A stretch of 64,000 nt of DNA from Thioalkalivibrio sp. HK1 (GCA_000583135.1 JFBG01000023.1:1-64000), one strand, 5' to 3'. Shown: positions 9,438 to 18,854, numbered from the stretch's first letter. Made by a program: numbers and translations. Notes: generated from the sequence alone by a model not told the origin.

Positions 9438-10472
9438 ATGAACGGTTTATTCGATGTGGCGGTGGTCGGGGCGACCGGAGCGGTGGGCAAGGAGATGATC
9501 TCGATCCTCCAAGAGCGCGATTTTCCGGTAAGGGATATCTATCCGTTGGCCAGCCCTCGCTCGGCCGGGAGCGAAATCGAGTTTCGGGGAAAGACTCGTA
9601 CCGTGACTCGTTTGGATGAGTTCGACTTTTCGAAAACGCAGATCGCCCTTTTTTCCGCCGGCGGCAGCGTCTCCGCCGAATATGCCCCGAAGGCCGGCAA
9701 AGCCGGATGCGTGGTGATCGATAACAGCTCGCATTTCCGCTACGAGCCCGATATCCCCCTCGTGGTGCCCGAGGTCAATGCCTATACCCTCGATCTGCAT
9801 ACGAAGCGCAACATCATCGCCAATCCGAACTGTTCCACCATTCAGATGGTGGTCGCGCTTTATCCCTTGCATGTCGCTGCCGGGATCGAGCGCATCAATG
9901 TCGCCACCTATCAGTCGGTGTCGGGGACCGGTGGCAAGGCGATCGATGCCTTGGAGCGTCAGACCGCGGATTTGATGAACGGCCGGCCCGTCGAGCCCTC
10001 GGTCTATCCGAAGCAAATCGCCTTCAACGCCTTGCCCCATATCGATGTCTTCATGGATAACGGATATACCAAGGAAGAGATGAAGATGGTGTGGGAGACT
10101 CGCAAGATCATGGGCGACGATTCGATCTTGGTGAACCCCACCGCCGTTCGCATCCCGGTTTTCTACGGTCACTCCGAGGCGGTTCATATCGAAACCGCAA
10201 AAAAACTGGGGGTGGACGAGGCCCGCGAAATCCTTCGGGCCGCGCCGGGAGTCGTGGTCATGGACGAGCGGGAAGACGGAGGCTATCCGACGGCGGCGAT
10301 CGAGTCGGCCGGCAGCGACGAGGTTTTCGTGGGTCGCATCCGCGAGGATATCACCCACCCCAAAGGATTGAATCTGTGGATCGTCTCCGACAATCTGCGC
10401 AAAGGGGCGGCCTTGAACAGCGTCCAGATCGCCGAAATTCTGGCCAAGACCCATCTATCCGCAGCGGCATGA
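9438..10472 (+). CDS. asd: Aspartate-semialdehyde dehydrogenase
   Basis: Asd reduces aspartyl phosphate to aspartate semialdehyde for lysine, threonine and methionine synthesis. The 344-residue protein begins with the NADP-binding motif VGATGAVGKEM. It contains NPNCSTIQM with the catalytic cysteine, and a catalytic histidine in the conserved VFYGHSEAVH block. ATG 9438 is preceded by AAGGAA. The length and motifs fit the USG-1-like/Gram-positive-like Asd class that many gammaproteobacteria carry next to leuB, rather than the E. coli class. In pseudomonads fimV follows; here a 406-bp gap with a hairpin precedes truA instead. Confidence 0.96.
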   Translation: MNGLFDVAVVGATGAVGKEMISILQERDFPVRDIYPLASPRSAGSEIEFRGKTRTVTRLDEFDFSKTQIALFSAGGSVSAEYAPKAGKAGCVVIDNSSHFRYEPDIPLVVPEVNAYTLDLHTKRNIIANPNCSTIQMVVALYPLHVAAGIERINVATYQSVSGTGGKAIDALERQTADLMNGRPVEPSVYPKQIAFNALPHIDVFMDNGYTKEEMKMVWETRKIMGDDSILVNPTAVRIPVFYGHSEAVHIETAKKLGVDEAREILRAAPGVVVMDEREDGGYPTAAIESAGSDEVFVGRIREDITHPKGLNLWIVSDNLRKGAALNSVQIAEILAKTHLSAAA

Positions 10473-10878
10473 TCGCTTCGCTTGTTCGTATCGGCTGAGT
10501 GATCCGAGGATTTTGCGCCTGCCTGCGAGATCGTCGCCTTTCGATACCTCCTTCGTCGGGTCGTGCAAGCAAGGTTCGAGACGGACCTTGCTTGCATCGA
10601 TCTCGATCTTTGTCCCTTGGATATCCGGTGGGCTCCGAGCGCTCTGCCGCTCCCTCCGAAATGGCATCGATATCCCTCAAAGAGGGTGCACCTATCGCCG
10701 ACGATCTCGCTATCGGATGCTCTTGGCCATCGCCCTTTGAAAATCTTCGATGGTCTTCGGATCGTCGAATTCTTTCGTTGGATATCGGCCGATCTCGATC
10801 TCATCGAGTCGGCGAAATTATCGAGTCGGTCGATCAAACGATGGGATCTACCAAAAGAACTCGGCGAGATCGCAAGAG
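10473..10878. other. asd-truA gap lacking fimV
   Basis: No supported gene is seen. A reading frame about 127 codons long (10499-10882) has a composition-biased translation without motifs. In pseudomonad-like relatives the large fimV gene occupies this position. The main structure is the 12-bp hairpin listed separately. Confidence 0.5.
10564..10596. terminator. Perfect 12-bp hairpin between asd and truA
   Basis: TGCAAGCAAGGT (10564-10575) pairs perfectly with ACCTTGCTTGCA (10585-10596) across a nine-base loop TCGAGACGG. No T-run follows on either strand, so it is not a standard intrinsic terminator. A Rho-independent-like stop without a T-run, an RNA stabiliser or a symmetric protein site are alternatives. 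Confidence 0.5.
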
Positions 10879-11673
10879 ATGAGAATCGCCTTGGGTCTTG
10901 AATACGACGGCGGTCGCTTTCACGGCTTCGAGCGTCAGGTGGGTCCGCGCACGGTACAAGAGGAGTTGGAAAGGGCGATCGGCAAAGTCGCCGCCACCGA
11001 AAATGTACGGGTGATCTGCGCCGGTCGCACCGATGCCGGGGTACACGCCGCTTGGCAAGTGGTGCATTTCGACAGCGATGCCCGGCGCCCGCTCAAGGCT
11101 TGGGTCCAAGGCGTCAATCGTTACCTGGCCGACGATGCCGCCGTGCTCTGGGCGCAGCCCGTCAGCGATCGTTTCCACGCCCGTTTTTCCGCCACCGGTC
11201 GTCGCTATCGCTACCGCATCCTCAACCGCCCGATTCGCCCCGCCATCGAAGCCGGACGGGTCGCTTGGGAATACCGCCCCTTGGATGCCCGAAGCATGCA
11301 TCGGGCGGCTCAATCCCTCGTCGGAGAGCACGATTTCACCTCCTTTCGCGCCGCCGGCTGCCAAGCCCGACAACCGGTGCGACGGCTCTATCGGATCGAT
11401 GTCACCCGAAAAGGGCAATACATCACTATCGATATCCACGCCAACGCCTTTTTACAGCAGATGGTGCGCATCATCGCCGGCACCCTGATCGCGGTGGGCG
11501 CCAACGAACGACCCTTGGAATGGCCCGCCTCGCTCCTCGCCGCCCGCGATCGCCGCCTGGCCGGAATAACCGCCCCCCCCGCCGGACTTTGCCTGGTCGG
11601 AATCGACTACCCCGCAACCTTCGCCTTACCCGTCCCGACCGCCGATGAAAGGGATGACAATCCGCATTGGTAA
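10879..11673 (+). CDS. truA: tRNA pseudouridine(38-40) synthase
   Basis: TruA converts uridines 38-40 of the tRNA anticodon arm to pseudouridine. The 264-residue product starts MRIALGLEYDGGRFHGFERQ. It carries AGRTDAGVHA with the catalytic aspartate, RYRYRIL, and the C-terminal block NAFLQQMVRIIAGTL. The ATG at 10879 is chosen from the family N-terminus; the upstream GCAAGAG is only a weak ribosome site. The gene is last in the leuB-asd-truA stretch. Downstream, instead of trpF, there is an accessory region of about 4.4 kb. Confidence 0.96.
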   Translation: MRIALGLEYDGGRFHGFERQVGPRTVQEELERAIGKVAATENVRVICAGRTDAGVHAAWQVVHFDSDARRPLKAWVQGVNRYLADDAAVLWAQPVSDRFHARFSATGRRYRYRILNRPIRPAIEAGRVAWEYRPLDARSMHRAAQSLVGEHDFTSFRAAGCQARQPVRRLYRIDVTRKGQYITIDIHANAFLQQMVRIIAGTLIAVGANERPLEWPASLLAARDRRLAGITAPPAGLCLVGIDYPATFALPVPTADERDDNPHW

Positions 11674-12492
11674 TTAGTCCCGCTCTATACCCCCGACGAT
11701 ATCCGTTTAGAGAATAGGTAAAGGATTGACCGATGATTGCCGAATTGGATTGCTTGGTAGACGAGGTCGTAGCGCGGCGCAGCAAGCCAATCTACCCATT
11801 CCGTCATAAAGCTCTATAAGAAAGCTCTATGATGATATGGAGGATCGAAGTTCTGCATCCATTATCAAATCTTTGAAAATAATCGCCGGCGATGGTCATA
11901 AGATCGATCTCGGTTTTGTGCGAACATCTCAGCCTCCGAGTCGGTTGTCTCCTACGATACTATTCCAGTGCAATAGCTGGCTCCTTCATCGAATCTGCAA
12001 CGCTTGCGATCAGGAATCGATACCCGGACTTGCGTCCGATAATCTGCGCGGTCTGCCTTGCGACTTGCCTTCTCTGTCGTTGCGAAACGCCATTCTTCCA
12101 ATCTGGATACCTAAGGCCAAAATCGGATAATTCGGATTTTTGGAATGTATGGGCTGGGCGAGAGCGAAGCAATGCAAACTACGGAAAAGTGACTGATGAT
12201 TGACAACAAGTTAAGGCTTCGACAGAAAAACGATGACCAGAATACGACTGGCAGTATCGAATAATAGAACTATATATTTTTTGGAATCAGAAGCAGCAAA
12301 TATAATGATAATAAATGTTTTGAATAAAGATATCCTAAAGAATAAGTAATATGCAAGCCTTTTGTGAAGCATTCTAGCGAGTCGGAATCAAATCCACTGA
12401 TTTTTTTGATCGATCTGTCGATTGGGTGACCTTATGATGTATAATAGGCATTCCGTTGCGAGCCACGCAAGCAGATAGATGGTGAAACGAGC
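11674..12492. other. A+T-rich accessory DNA upstream of the AlbA_2 gene
   Basis: This 819-bp stretch has no recognisable gene. Its composition changes sharply from the G+C-rich neighbours. About 12220-12370 is strongly A+T-rich with TATAAT-like words, for example near 12299. A 38-codon frame begins at ATG 12233 and stops at 12349, and a short frame starts at ATG 11733; neither resembles a known family. The composition and position suggest foreign DNA at the edge of the truA-trpF insertion. Confidence 0.5.
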
Positions 12493-14007
12493 ATGATCAG
12501 AGAAGAACTGTTGGAGCGTCTGCAGTCCATCGAATGGGACGATATTGAGTTCAAGGAGGCGAGGGATGCCGTCCCCGAGAGTGCTTTGTCTTCCGTCAGC
12601 GCATTTGCGAATACCGCCGGCGGTTATCTGGTATTCGGTGTCAAGGAAGATAACGGAACTATCACCATTACCGGAGTGATCGATGCGCATAAGGTACGAA
12701 ACGCTTTCTTGGAGCAGGTCAGGGATGATGAAAGGATCAGTGTTTTCCTGCCGATCGAGAGCAAGATCCATGATTTCGATGAGGGCACCGTCATCGTTTT
12801 CCATATCCCGGAGGCCGATCGCATCAAGAAGCCCGTCTTTCTCGATGGCAACCTCTACAATACCTATATCCGGCGCGGTGAGCGAGGCGATCGCTGCACC
12901 CATGGTGAACTGATCCGGCTTATACGCGATGCCGCGACCGAGCCCGATCGCTACGATGCCGAACTCCTTGACATTGATATTCTCAAGTGCTTCGATCCGA
13001 TATCGGTACGTTGGTATCGCGAGCGTTTTGCCGCGAGCAACCCGGGTAGTAACCGGGCGGGGAGAGATAATGATTTCCTATATCAGCGGGGTTTTTTGAT
13101 CGAAAGAGAAGGGCGTTTGCTGCCCACTCGGGCCGCCATTTTAATTTTCGGTGCAGACGCATACATAAGGCAAGTCCTGTCGCGCATGGTCGTCGATTTG
13201 CAATTTTACCGCCACACCGCCGAGCAATACTCATCCGGAGCCCGTTGGTCCGACCGCTTGGTTGTCGAAGAGAATCTGATCAAGGCGTGGCATGCGATGC
13301 TTGACTTTTATTTTCGACACAGCGAGCGACCTTTCTCCATCAACGCCGTCACACTACGGCGTAACGATGATCCGCCGGATTATATCTCTTTCCGTGAAGC
13401 GGCTATCAATTTGCTGACTCATCAGGATTTCAGCTATGTAAACCGGATACCGGTTATCCGCCTCTTTCGAGACCGAAGCGAGTTTTCCAACCCCGGAGAT
13501 ATGTTTTCTTCGCGGGAGGAGTTACTCGATCCGGGTGAAAAATATATCCGCAATCCCAAAGTTGTCGATGCATTTCGTAGTATCGGTCTTTCCAATGGAG
13601 GTGGAACCGGTATTCGTATCATATCCAAAAATTGGCGCACACTGGGCTTCATTCCTCCTGAAATCGACAATAATAAAAAAGAGAAGATGTTCCGCCTACG
13701 ATTATATAAGGAAAGGCTCGTTAGCGAGGCTCATATTTTGGCCCGAGCCAGTTTGGGTATCAGCCTCTCGGAGCGTGAGGCCGCCGTATTCTATTATCTC
13801 ATCCGCAAAATACAGATCGATCTGGCTGATATCAGAGCCCTTACCGGAATGGGCGATATGGATGCTCGAAGTCTGGCCCAACGTCTGGTTGCCGAGGGTA
13901 TTTTGAAGCGGATGGGAAATTCTCCGAAGCATTTTGCCTTGACCGAGGATATGCGAATTCGATTCGCTCAAGCAGCAAAGGAGAATCTACATGCAATAGC
14001 GCGCTAG
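12493..14007 (+). CDS. AlbA_2 (Schlafen-type) domain ATP-binding protein
   Basis: The 504-residue protein has three parts. Residues about 13-130 form an AlbA_2 domain, with EFKEARD and AFANTAGGYLVFGV followed by YIRRGERG. Residues about 295-390 resemble the RecG-like HATPase_c_4 domain, with FREAAINLLTHQDFSY supplying the Asn of the GHKL ATPase motif and FSNPGD nearby. Residues about 430-495 look like a winged helix. Such proteins are usually annotated as putative transcriptional regulators or ATP-binding proteins. They are frequent in mobile and defence-associated DNA, and their exact function is unsettled. ATG 12493 has a weak ribosome site. Its codon use is less GATCG-biased than the neighbours. 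The stop lies about 25 bp from an IS remnant, supporting horizontal origin. Confidence 0.85.
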   Translation: MIREELLERLQSIEWDDIEFKEARDAVPESALSSVSAFANTAGGYLVFGVKEDNGTITITGVIDAHKVRNAFLEQVRDDERISVFLPIESKIHDFDEGTVIVFHIPEADRIKKPVFLDGNLYNTYIRRGERGDRCTHGELIRLIRDAATEPDRYDAELLDIDILKCFDPISVRWYRERFAASNPGSNRAGRDNDFLYQRGFLIEREGRLLPTRAAILIFGADAYIRQVLSRMVVDLQFYRHTAEQYSSGARWSDRLVVEENLIKAWHAMLDFYFRHSERPFSINAVTLRRNDDPPDYISFREAAINLLTHQDFSYVNRIPVIRLFRDRSEFSNPGDMFSSREELLDPGEKYIRNPKVVDAFRSIGLSNGGGTGIRIISKNWRTLGFIPPEIDNNKKEKMFRLRLYKERLVSEAHILARASLGISLSEREAAVFYYLIRKIQIDLADIRALTGMGDMDARSLAQRLVAEGILKRMGNSPKHFALTEDMRIRFAQAAKENLHAIAR

Positions 14008-14032
14008 GGGCTATCGGGACACTCTACGAGAG

Positions 14033-14705
14033 TCAGGCGGCGGTCGGGATTGTGTCCATCTCATCTCGTATAAACCGACTCGGAGAGCGATATCCGTGAC
14101 CCTTGACGAGCAATTATTCGTTGCACTCGCTCTTGAACCGCTAAAAGGCTTGCCGCAGTTCCTCGATGCACGAATATGTTTCCAGCCAAGGCGGATTTTC
14201 CTTGAGGGTGCGAATGAGCCGCTCGGCACAGCCGTTGTCTTGGTTGAGCGAAAGACGGCGACGAGTCCATTTCAAGGCCAATGGGTATCGTCATGGAAGT
14301 CATGGTTGATGTATTGCGCCCCGTCGTCGGGGCGGATGGTCGGGCTTGCCGCCGCTTTTTTTGGCCGATGGCTCCAAAGCGCATCCGCCCTTCTTGGCGA
14401 ACGAGTTGAAACGCTTCGAAGCGCGTGCCTTGCTCAGACCGTGTGCAGTCCACGCAAGCCAAGCCTTGCACGATGGTCAAGGGCCATGAAGACGGTGACC
14501 GATCTTTTCGGTACCCCAAAACCGGTCGTCTTCATGTCGGTGTCCCACATCCTATCGGCTCACCAACTGGGATGACGGTTCCATCATGAGCGTGCGGGGT
14601 GCACAGATCGGTTCCCGACAAGGATCGGTGAGCAAGCCGTTGTTCTACGCATGAGCCCTAAGAGCCGCAACCTCGATATGCCGATATCCTTGGTTCATGC
14701 CAACC
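14033..14705 (-). pseudogene. Decayed IS transposase (integrase-core, IS3/IS481-like)
   Basis: Reading the minus strand and switching frames reconstructs an rve-type transposase. Near 14620 is a segment like an HTH_21 linker (RLRLLGLMR). Then come MWDTDMKTT (about 14545), ARSEQGTRFEAF (about 14430), IRPDDGAQYINHDF (about 14325), GLEMDSSPSF in another frame, and NGCAERLIRTLKENPPW (about 14225). IEELRQAF and, after further stops, KGHGYRSPSRF follow. At least two frameshifts and several in-frame stops (TGA near 14434, TAG near 14140, TAA near 14115) show that it is dead. The DDE residues D, D and E are still recognisable. The terminal stop is at 14033-14035, next to a small palindrome ACTCTACGAGAGT (14021-14033). 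IS ends and target duplication were not found. Confidence 0.75.
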
Positions 14706-14878
14706 GAGCCCTCACCCGGCGATGCCCGTTGCCATGGACCGGGCTCTGCCCCTAACCGAGATATGTTCGATCGACTCGATGGTCTCGGTCGACTGCTTAC
14801 CGAGCATTTGGCGGTTGTCGGTAGTAGAATAGGGGGCGATCACGGCGGATTTTCCCAAGCGAAGTCTTTTTCGAGCCC

Positions 14879-15970
14879 ATGCACTACAAATCACTCGTTC
14901 AGCAGACCCTGCATTATTTCGGTCGCCCTCATCAGTCGATCTTGCGAAAGCCGCTTCGAATTCCGGCGGCTTGGCTAGGCGATGATATGCGAGCCCATGA
15001 TGATTGGCGGGTGGAGTTGGGGGGTGATGATATCGATGAGATCGAGCGTGCCTTGGCCGTCGCCAAGGGGACCGGCAAGCCGCTCCATGCGCTCGGCAAG
15101 GAGGATTTTCCTTTACCGAGCCTTACGGGCAAGATCGCAAGGTGGCGGCAGGAGATCGCCTCGGGGCGGGGTTTTCAGGTGATACGAGGCATCCCTGTGG
15201 AGCGCTGGTCGCTGGTCGATTGCGAGCGCTTTTTTTGGTGCTTCGGGCTGTGCTTCGGGATCCCCGGGGCGCAAAATCCGCGTGGAGATCTCTTGGGCAA
15301 TGTAAGGGACGAGGGAGCGTCCTCGGGCGCCAAGAAGGTTCGTTTTTATCAAACCAGCGACAAGATCGCCTATCACTGCGACGCCGCCGATGTCGTCGGC
15401 CTGCTATGCGTGCAAAAGGCGCTTGCCGGGGGGATCAGCCGAATCGTCAGTTCGGTCAGCGTCTACAACCGGCTCTTGGAGATGAAACCCGATCTGATCG
15501 ACCGCCTCTATCGGCCTTTTTTTCTCGATACCTATGGGGAGGGCGGTCTCGATTATTTTCCGGTTCCGCCGTGTCGCTTTGCCGACGGCGAGCTGCGCAC
15601 TTTCTATCACAGCGATTATTTCCGCTCCGCGGTACGCCACGAGGGGGTACCGCCGTTCACCGATGAAGAGAGGGATCTCCTCGATACCTACGAGGAGATC
15701 GCCAATTCGCCGCAAATGTGCTTGGACATGGAGTTTTTGCCCGGCGATATTCAACTCCTGTCCAACCATACCCAGCTGCATGCGCGCACCGACTACGAAG
15801 ACGGGGTCGAACCCGAGAATAAAAGGCATCTTCTGCGTTTGTGGATATCCTTGGCCGGGCGCGCCGGTTTCGAATATCGTCGTCGCACCGCTTGGAGTCG
15901 GCTTTCGTTGGTGCGATCGCTGCTCGCTCAGCGAGTGATTCAACGATGGCGTCGCGCTTTGCGCCGATAA
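14879..15970 (+). CDS. TauD/TfdA-family Fe(II)/2-oxoglutarate dioxygenase
   Basis: The 363-residue protein resembles TauD/TfdA-like dioxygenases (gamma-butyrobetaine/taurine hydroxylase fold). Residues about 160-175 contain YHCDAADVVGLL, giving the HxD iron pair. A distal LLSNHTQLHART supplies the second histidine, and LLRLWIS supplies the 2-oxoglutarate arginine. An N-terminal RIPAAW-like block before DDMRAHDDW is common in the uncharacterised group that hydroxylates unknown small molecules. The substrate cannot be predicted from the sequence. ATG 14879 gives the full conserved N-terminus; no good ribosome site is visible. The gene lies between the IS remnant and trpF, and may be part of the inserted region or an older resident. 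A basic C-terminal tail ends the protein. Confidence 0.82.
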   Translation: MHYKSLVQQTLHYFGRPHQSILRKPLRIPAAWLGDDMRAHDDWRVELGGDDIDEIERALAVAKGTGKPLHALGKEDFPLPSLTGKIARWRQEIASGRGFQVIRGIPVERWSLVDCERFFWCFGLCFGIPGAQNPRGDLLGNVRDEGASSGAKKVRFYQTSDKIAYHCDAADVVGLLCVQKALAGGISRIVSSVSVYNRLLEMKPDLIDRLYRPFFLDTYGEGGLDYFPVPPCRFADGELRTFYHSDYFRSAVRHEGVPPFTDEERDLLDTYEEIANSPQMCLDMEFLPGDIQLLSNHTQLHARTDYEDGVEPENKRHLLRLWISLAGRAGFEYRRRTAWSRLSLVRSLLAQRVIQRWRRALRR

Positions 15971-16097
15971 CTCGCCATCGATTCGCTGTCGGTTGCCGCT
16001 TCCCTGAGCAAGAAGGTGGCGGCGAATGCCTTGCCCGAGGGTATCGATGTGCCGGGGCGGGGTCTTTTCGAGGTCGAGGCGGGAAGGCGTTTTTTCG

Positions 16098-16781
16098 ATG
16101 CAGCGCAGCCGGGTCAAGATTTGCGGGATCACTTGCGTCGAGGATGCTTTGGCGGCGGTGGATGCGGGGGCCGATGCCATCGGCCTGATGCGTTATCCGC
16201 CGAGCCCTCGCTATGTCTCTTTGGAGACGGCGAAGGAGATCAAAGCCGCCTTGCCGCCGCTGATATCGACGGTGGCGGTGGTGGTCAATCCGGATCCCAC
16301 CGAAGTCGAAGCCCTGCTCGAATGGGGGGGTGTCGATATCATTCAGTTTCATGGCGAGGAGTCGCCGGAGTTCTGCAAGGCTTGGGGACGACCTTTCATC
16401 AAGGCGGTGCAAGTGCGCTCCCGAGCGGATATCGAGCACGCGGCAAAGCGCTATGCGAATGCGCGGGCTTTGTTGCTCGATACCCACCACGAGACCTTGC
16501 GCGGCGGCACCGGTATCGCTTTCGACTGGGAGATGATCCCGGCCGCCATCGAATCCCCCTTGATCCTTGCCGGGGGATTGAATCCGCTCAATGTGGGCGA
16601 TGCCGTTCGCCGCTTGCGACCCTTCGCCGTGGATGTCAGTAGCGGGGTCGAGCGCGCCCCCGGGATCAAGGATCCCGAGAAGATCGGACGATTCATCGAG
16701 GAGGTCATCCGTGCCGGAACGAATGCAGGAACGCTTGAACGTCAACCCCGAGGATCGTCTGGCGGGACGTTATCCGGATGA
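16098..16781 (+). CDS. trpF: Phosphoribosylanthranilate isomerase
   Basis: TrpF performs the Amadori rearrangement of phosphoribosylanthranilate in tryptophan synthesis. The 227-residue product begins [12 protein letters not shown] with the catalytic Cys of KICG. It contains [10 protein letters not shown], a catalytic-Asp region [27 protein letters not shown] and the phosphate loop [12 protein letters not shown] 16098 is preceded by GGGAAGG. The C-terminus runs about 20 residues past the usual end. The stop at 16781 therefore lies 71 bp inside trpB, an unusually long overlap. The gene opens the trpF-trpB-trpA-accD-folC cluster. Confidence 0.96.
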   Translation: MQRSRVKICGITCVEDALAAVDAGADAIGLMRYPPSPRYVSLETAKEIKAALPPLISTVAVVVNPDPTEVEALLEWGGVDIIQFHGEESPEFCKAWGRPFIKAVQVRSRADIEHAAKRYANARALLLDTHHETLRGGTGIAFDWEMIPAAIESPLILAGGLNPLNVGDAVRRLRPFAVDVSSGVERAPGIKDPEKIGRFIEEVIRAGTNAGTLERQPRGSSGGTLSG

Positions 16782-17955
16782 ACGGGGGCATTTCGGTCCT
16801 TATGGCGGAACGTTCATCGCCGAAACACTGGCCCGGCCGGTCGCCGAGTTGCGTGCGGCTTGGGAGCGATATGCCGACGATCCGGAATTCGTCGCCGAGT
16901 TCGAGGACGAGCTTCGCCACTATGTCGGTCGCCCCTCCCCGCTTTACCACGCCCGGCGGTGGTCGAAGACTTTCGGCGGCGCCGAGGTCTGGTTCAAGCG
17001 CGAAGATCTCAACCACACCGGGGCCCATAAGATCAACAACACGGTGGGGCAGGCGCTGCTCGCAAAGCGCATGGGCAAGACCCGCATCATCGCCGAGACC
17101 GGGGCCGGTCAGCACGGGGTGGCGACGGCTACCGTGGCGGCGCGCTTGGGGCTGGAATGCGTGGTGTATATGGGCGCCGAGGATATCGAACGCCAAGCCC
17201 CGAATGTCTTTCGGATGAAATTGCTCGGGGCCCAGGTGGTACCGGTGGAGTCGGGTTCGCGCACCCTCAAAGACGCCCTCAACGAGGCGATGCGGGATTG
17301 GGTTTCCCACGTGGACGATACCTATTACATCATCGGCACCGTGGCCGGGCCGCATCCCTATCCGACGATGGTGCGGGATTTCAATGCGGTCATCGGCCGA
17401 GAAGTGCGCTCGCAAATGCTCGATCAAGCGGGTCGATTGCCCGATGCCTGTATCGCTTGCGTCGGAGGCGGCTCCAATGCCATCGGTCTTTTCCATGCCT
17501 TTTTGGATGACGAGCAAGTGCGTCTTTATGGTGTCGAGGCCGGCGGTTCGGGGATCGACAGCGGTCGTCATGCCGCGCCCTTGACCGCAGGTCGTCCCGG
17601 GGTGCTGCACGGCAATCGAACCTATTTGATGCAAAACGACGATGGGCAGATCAGCCCCGCGCATTCGGTATCCGCAGGTCTCGATTACCCCGGGGTCGGC
17701 CCCGAGCATGCGTGGCTCAAAGATTCAGGTCGCGCCGATTATGTCGTGATCACCGATGACGAGGCCCTCGCCGCTTTCCACCGCTGCGTTCGCACCGAGG
17801 GCATCATTCCCGCCTTGGAATCGAGCCATGCGCTGGCCTTCGCCGCCCAACTCGCCCCTCGCATGCAGACCGGGGATATCATCGTGGTCAATCTCTCCGG
17901 CCGCGGAGACAAGGATATGAAGACCGTCGCCGCCGTCGAGGGGATCGGCCTATGA
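16711..17955 (+). CDS. trpB: Tryptophan synthase beta chain
   Basis: TrpB joins indole and serine with pyridoxal phosphate. The 414-residue product has HTGAHKINN with the PLP lysine, [13 protein letters not shown], and the phosphate-binding [15 protein letters not shown] is also present, and SGRGDKD comes near the end. GTG 16711 is the likely start because GAGGAGG ends six bases upstream; ATG 16723 is an in-frame alternative. Either start lies inside trpF, so the 71-bp (or 59-bp) overlap implies translational coupling. It also overlaps trpA by the ATGA signature at 17952. TrpA and TrpB form the alpha2beta2 complex. Confidence 0.97.
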   Translation: MPERMQERLNVNPEDRLAGRYPDERGHFGPYGGTFIAETLARPVAELRAAWERYADDPEFVAEFEDELRHYVGRPSPLYHARRWSKTFGGAEVWFKREDLNHTGAHKINNTVGQALLAKRMGKTRIIAETGAGQHGVATATVAARLGLECVVYMGAEDIERQAPNVFRMKLLGAQVVPVESGSRTLKDALNEAMRDWVSHVDDTYYIIGTVAGPHPYPTMVRDFNAVIGREVRSQMLDQAGRLPDACIACVGGGSNAIGLFHAFLDDEQVRLYGVEAGGSGIDSGRHAAPLTAGRPGVLHGNRTYLMQNDDGQISPAHSVSAGLDYPGVGPEHAWLKDSGRADYVVITDDEALAAFHRCVRTEGIIPALESSHALAFAAQLAPRMQTGDIIVVNLSGRGDKDMKTVAAVEGIGL

Positions 17956-18854
17956 GCCGCATTGCGAGGCGCTTCGAATCCCTCGCCGAGCGAGGACGGA
18001 CCGCCTTGATTCCCTTCGTCACCGCCGGCGATCCCGATGCATCGACCACCCTTACCTTGATGCACGAAATGGTCGACGCCGGAGCGGATATCCTCGAACT
18101 CGGTATCCCCTTTTCGGATCCGATGGCCGATGGTCCGGTGATCCAGCGTGCGGGGGAGCGCGCTTTGGCCGCGGGCATGCATTTCGAAGGGGTGCTCGAT
18201 ATCGTGCGCGCCTTTCGCAAGCGCGATCGACAAACCCCGGTGGTGCTGATGGGATATTTGAATCCCTTGGAGGCCGCCGGTGGTGTGGAGTCTGGGGTGC
18301 GGGCCGCCGCCGCCGGCGCCGACGGCTTCATCGTCGTGGACTTGCCGCCCGAGGAAGCGCAGGATTTCGCCCCGGCGGTGAACGAGGCCGGGATCGATAC
18401 GATCTTTCTTCTTTCTCCGACCAGCAATGATGAGCGAATCGCTCGTATCTGCGCCTTGGCCAGGGGCTTCGTTTATTACGTCTCCTTGCGAGGGATTACC
18501 GGTGCGGCGGGGCTCGATGCCGAAGAAGTGGCGCAGCGAGTTGCGCATATCAAGGCGATGACGGATCTGCCGGTGGGCGTCGGCTTCGGGATTCGAAGCC
18601 CCGAGGATGCGGCGAAAGTTGCCAGGGTCGCCGATGCGGTGGTGGTCGGCAGCGCCATCGTCTCTCGCATCGAAGAGGCGATCGCAGGCCAAAGCGATGC
18701 AAGCCGGGGCGGGGATCGAAGCCGAGCAATTGGTGATGCCGTTGTCCCGGTCGTGGTCGATTTCGTCGCCGATCTGCGAGCGGCGATCGATAAAATCGAT
18801 GGGGTATCGGCCGATGCGCACGCAAGCACCGATGAGAGCGGGGGAGGATCGTGA
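17952..18854 (+). CDS. trpA: Tryptophan synthase alpha chain
   Basis: TrpA cleaves indole-glycerol phosphate and channels indole to TrpB. The 300-residue product shows [19 protein letters not shown] with the catalytic Glu and Asp, [26 protein letters not shown], and PVGVGFGI. The usual length is 265-275. The excess is a low-complexity insert at about residues 245-265 (rich in Ser, Arg, Asp and Gly) and a tail ending DESGGGS. The ATG overlaps the trpB stop (ATGA), and the TGA stop overlaps the accD GTG start (GTGA), so the three genes are tightly coupled. Confidence 0.97.
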   Translation: MSRIARRFESLAERGRTALIPFVTAGDPDASTTLTLMHEMVDAGADILELGIPFSDPMADGPVIQRAGERALAAGMHFEGVLDIVRAFRKRDRQTPVVLMGYLNPLEAAGGVESGVRAAAAGADGFIVVDLPPEEAQDFAPAVNEAGIDTIFLLSPTSNDERIARICALARGFVYYVSLRGITGAAGLDAEEVAQRVAHIKAMTDLPVGVGFGIRSPEDAAKVARVADAVVVGSAIVSRIEEAIAGQSDASRGGDRSRAIGDAVVPVVVDFVADLRAAIDKIDGVSADAHASTDESGGGS

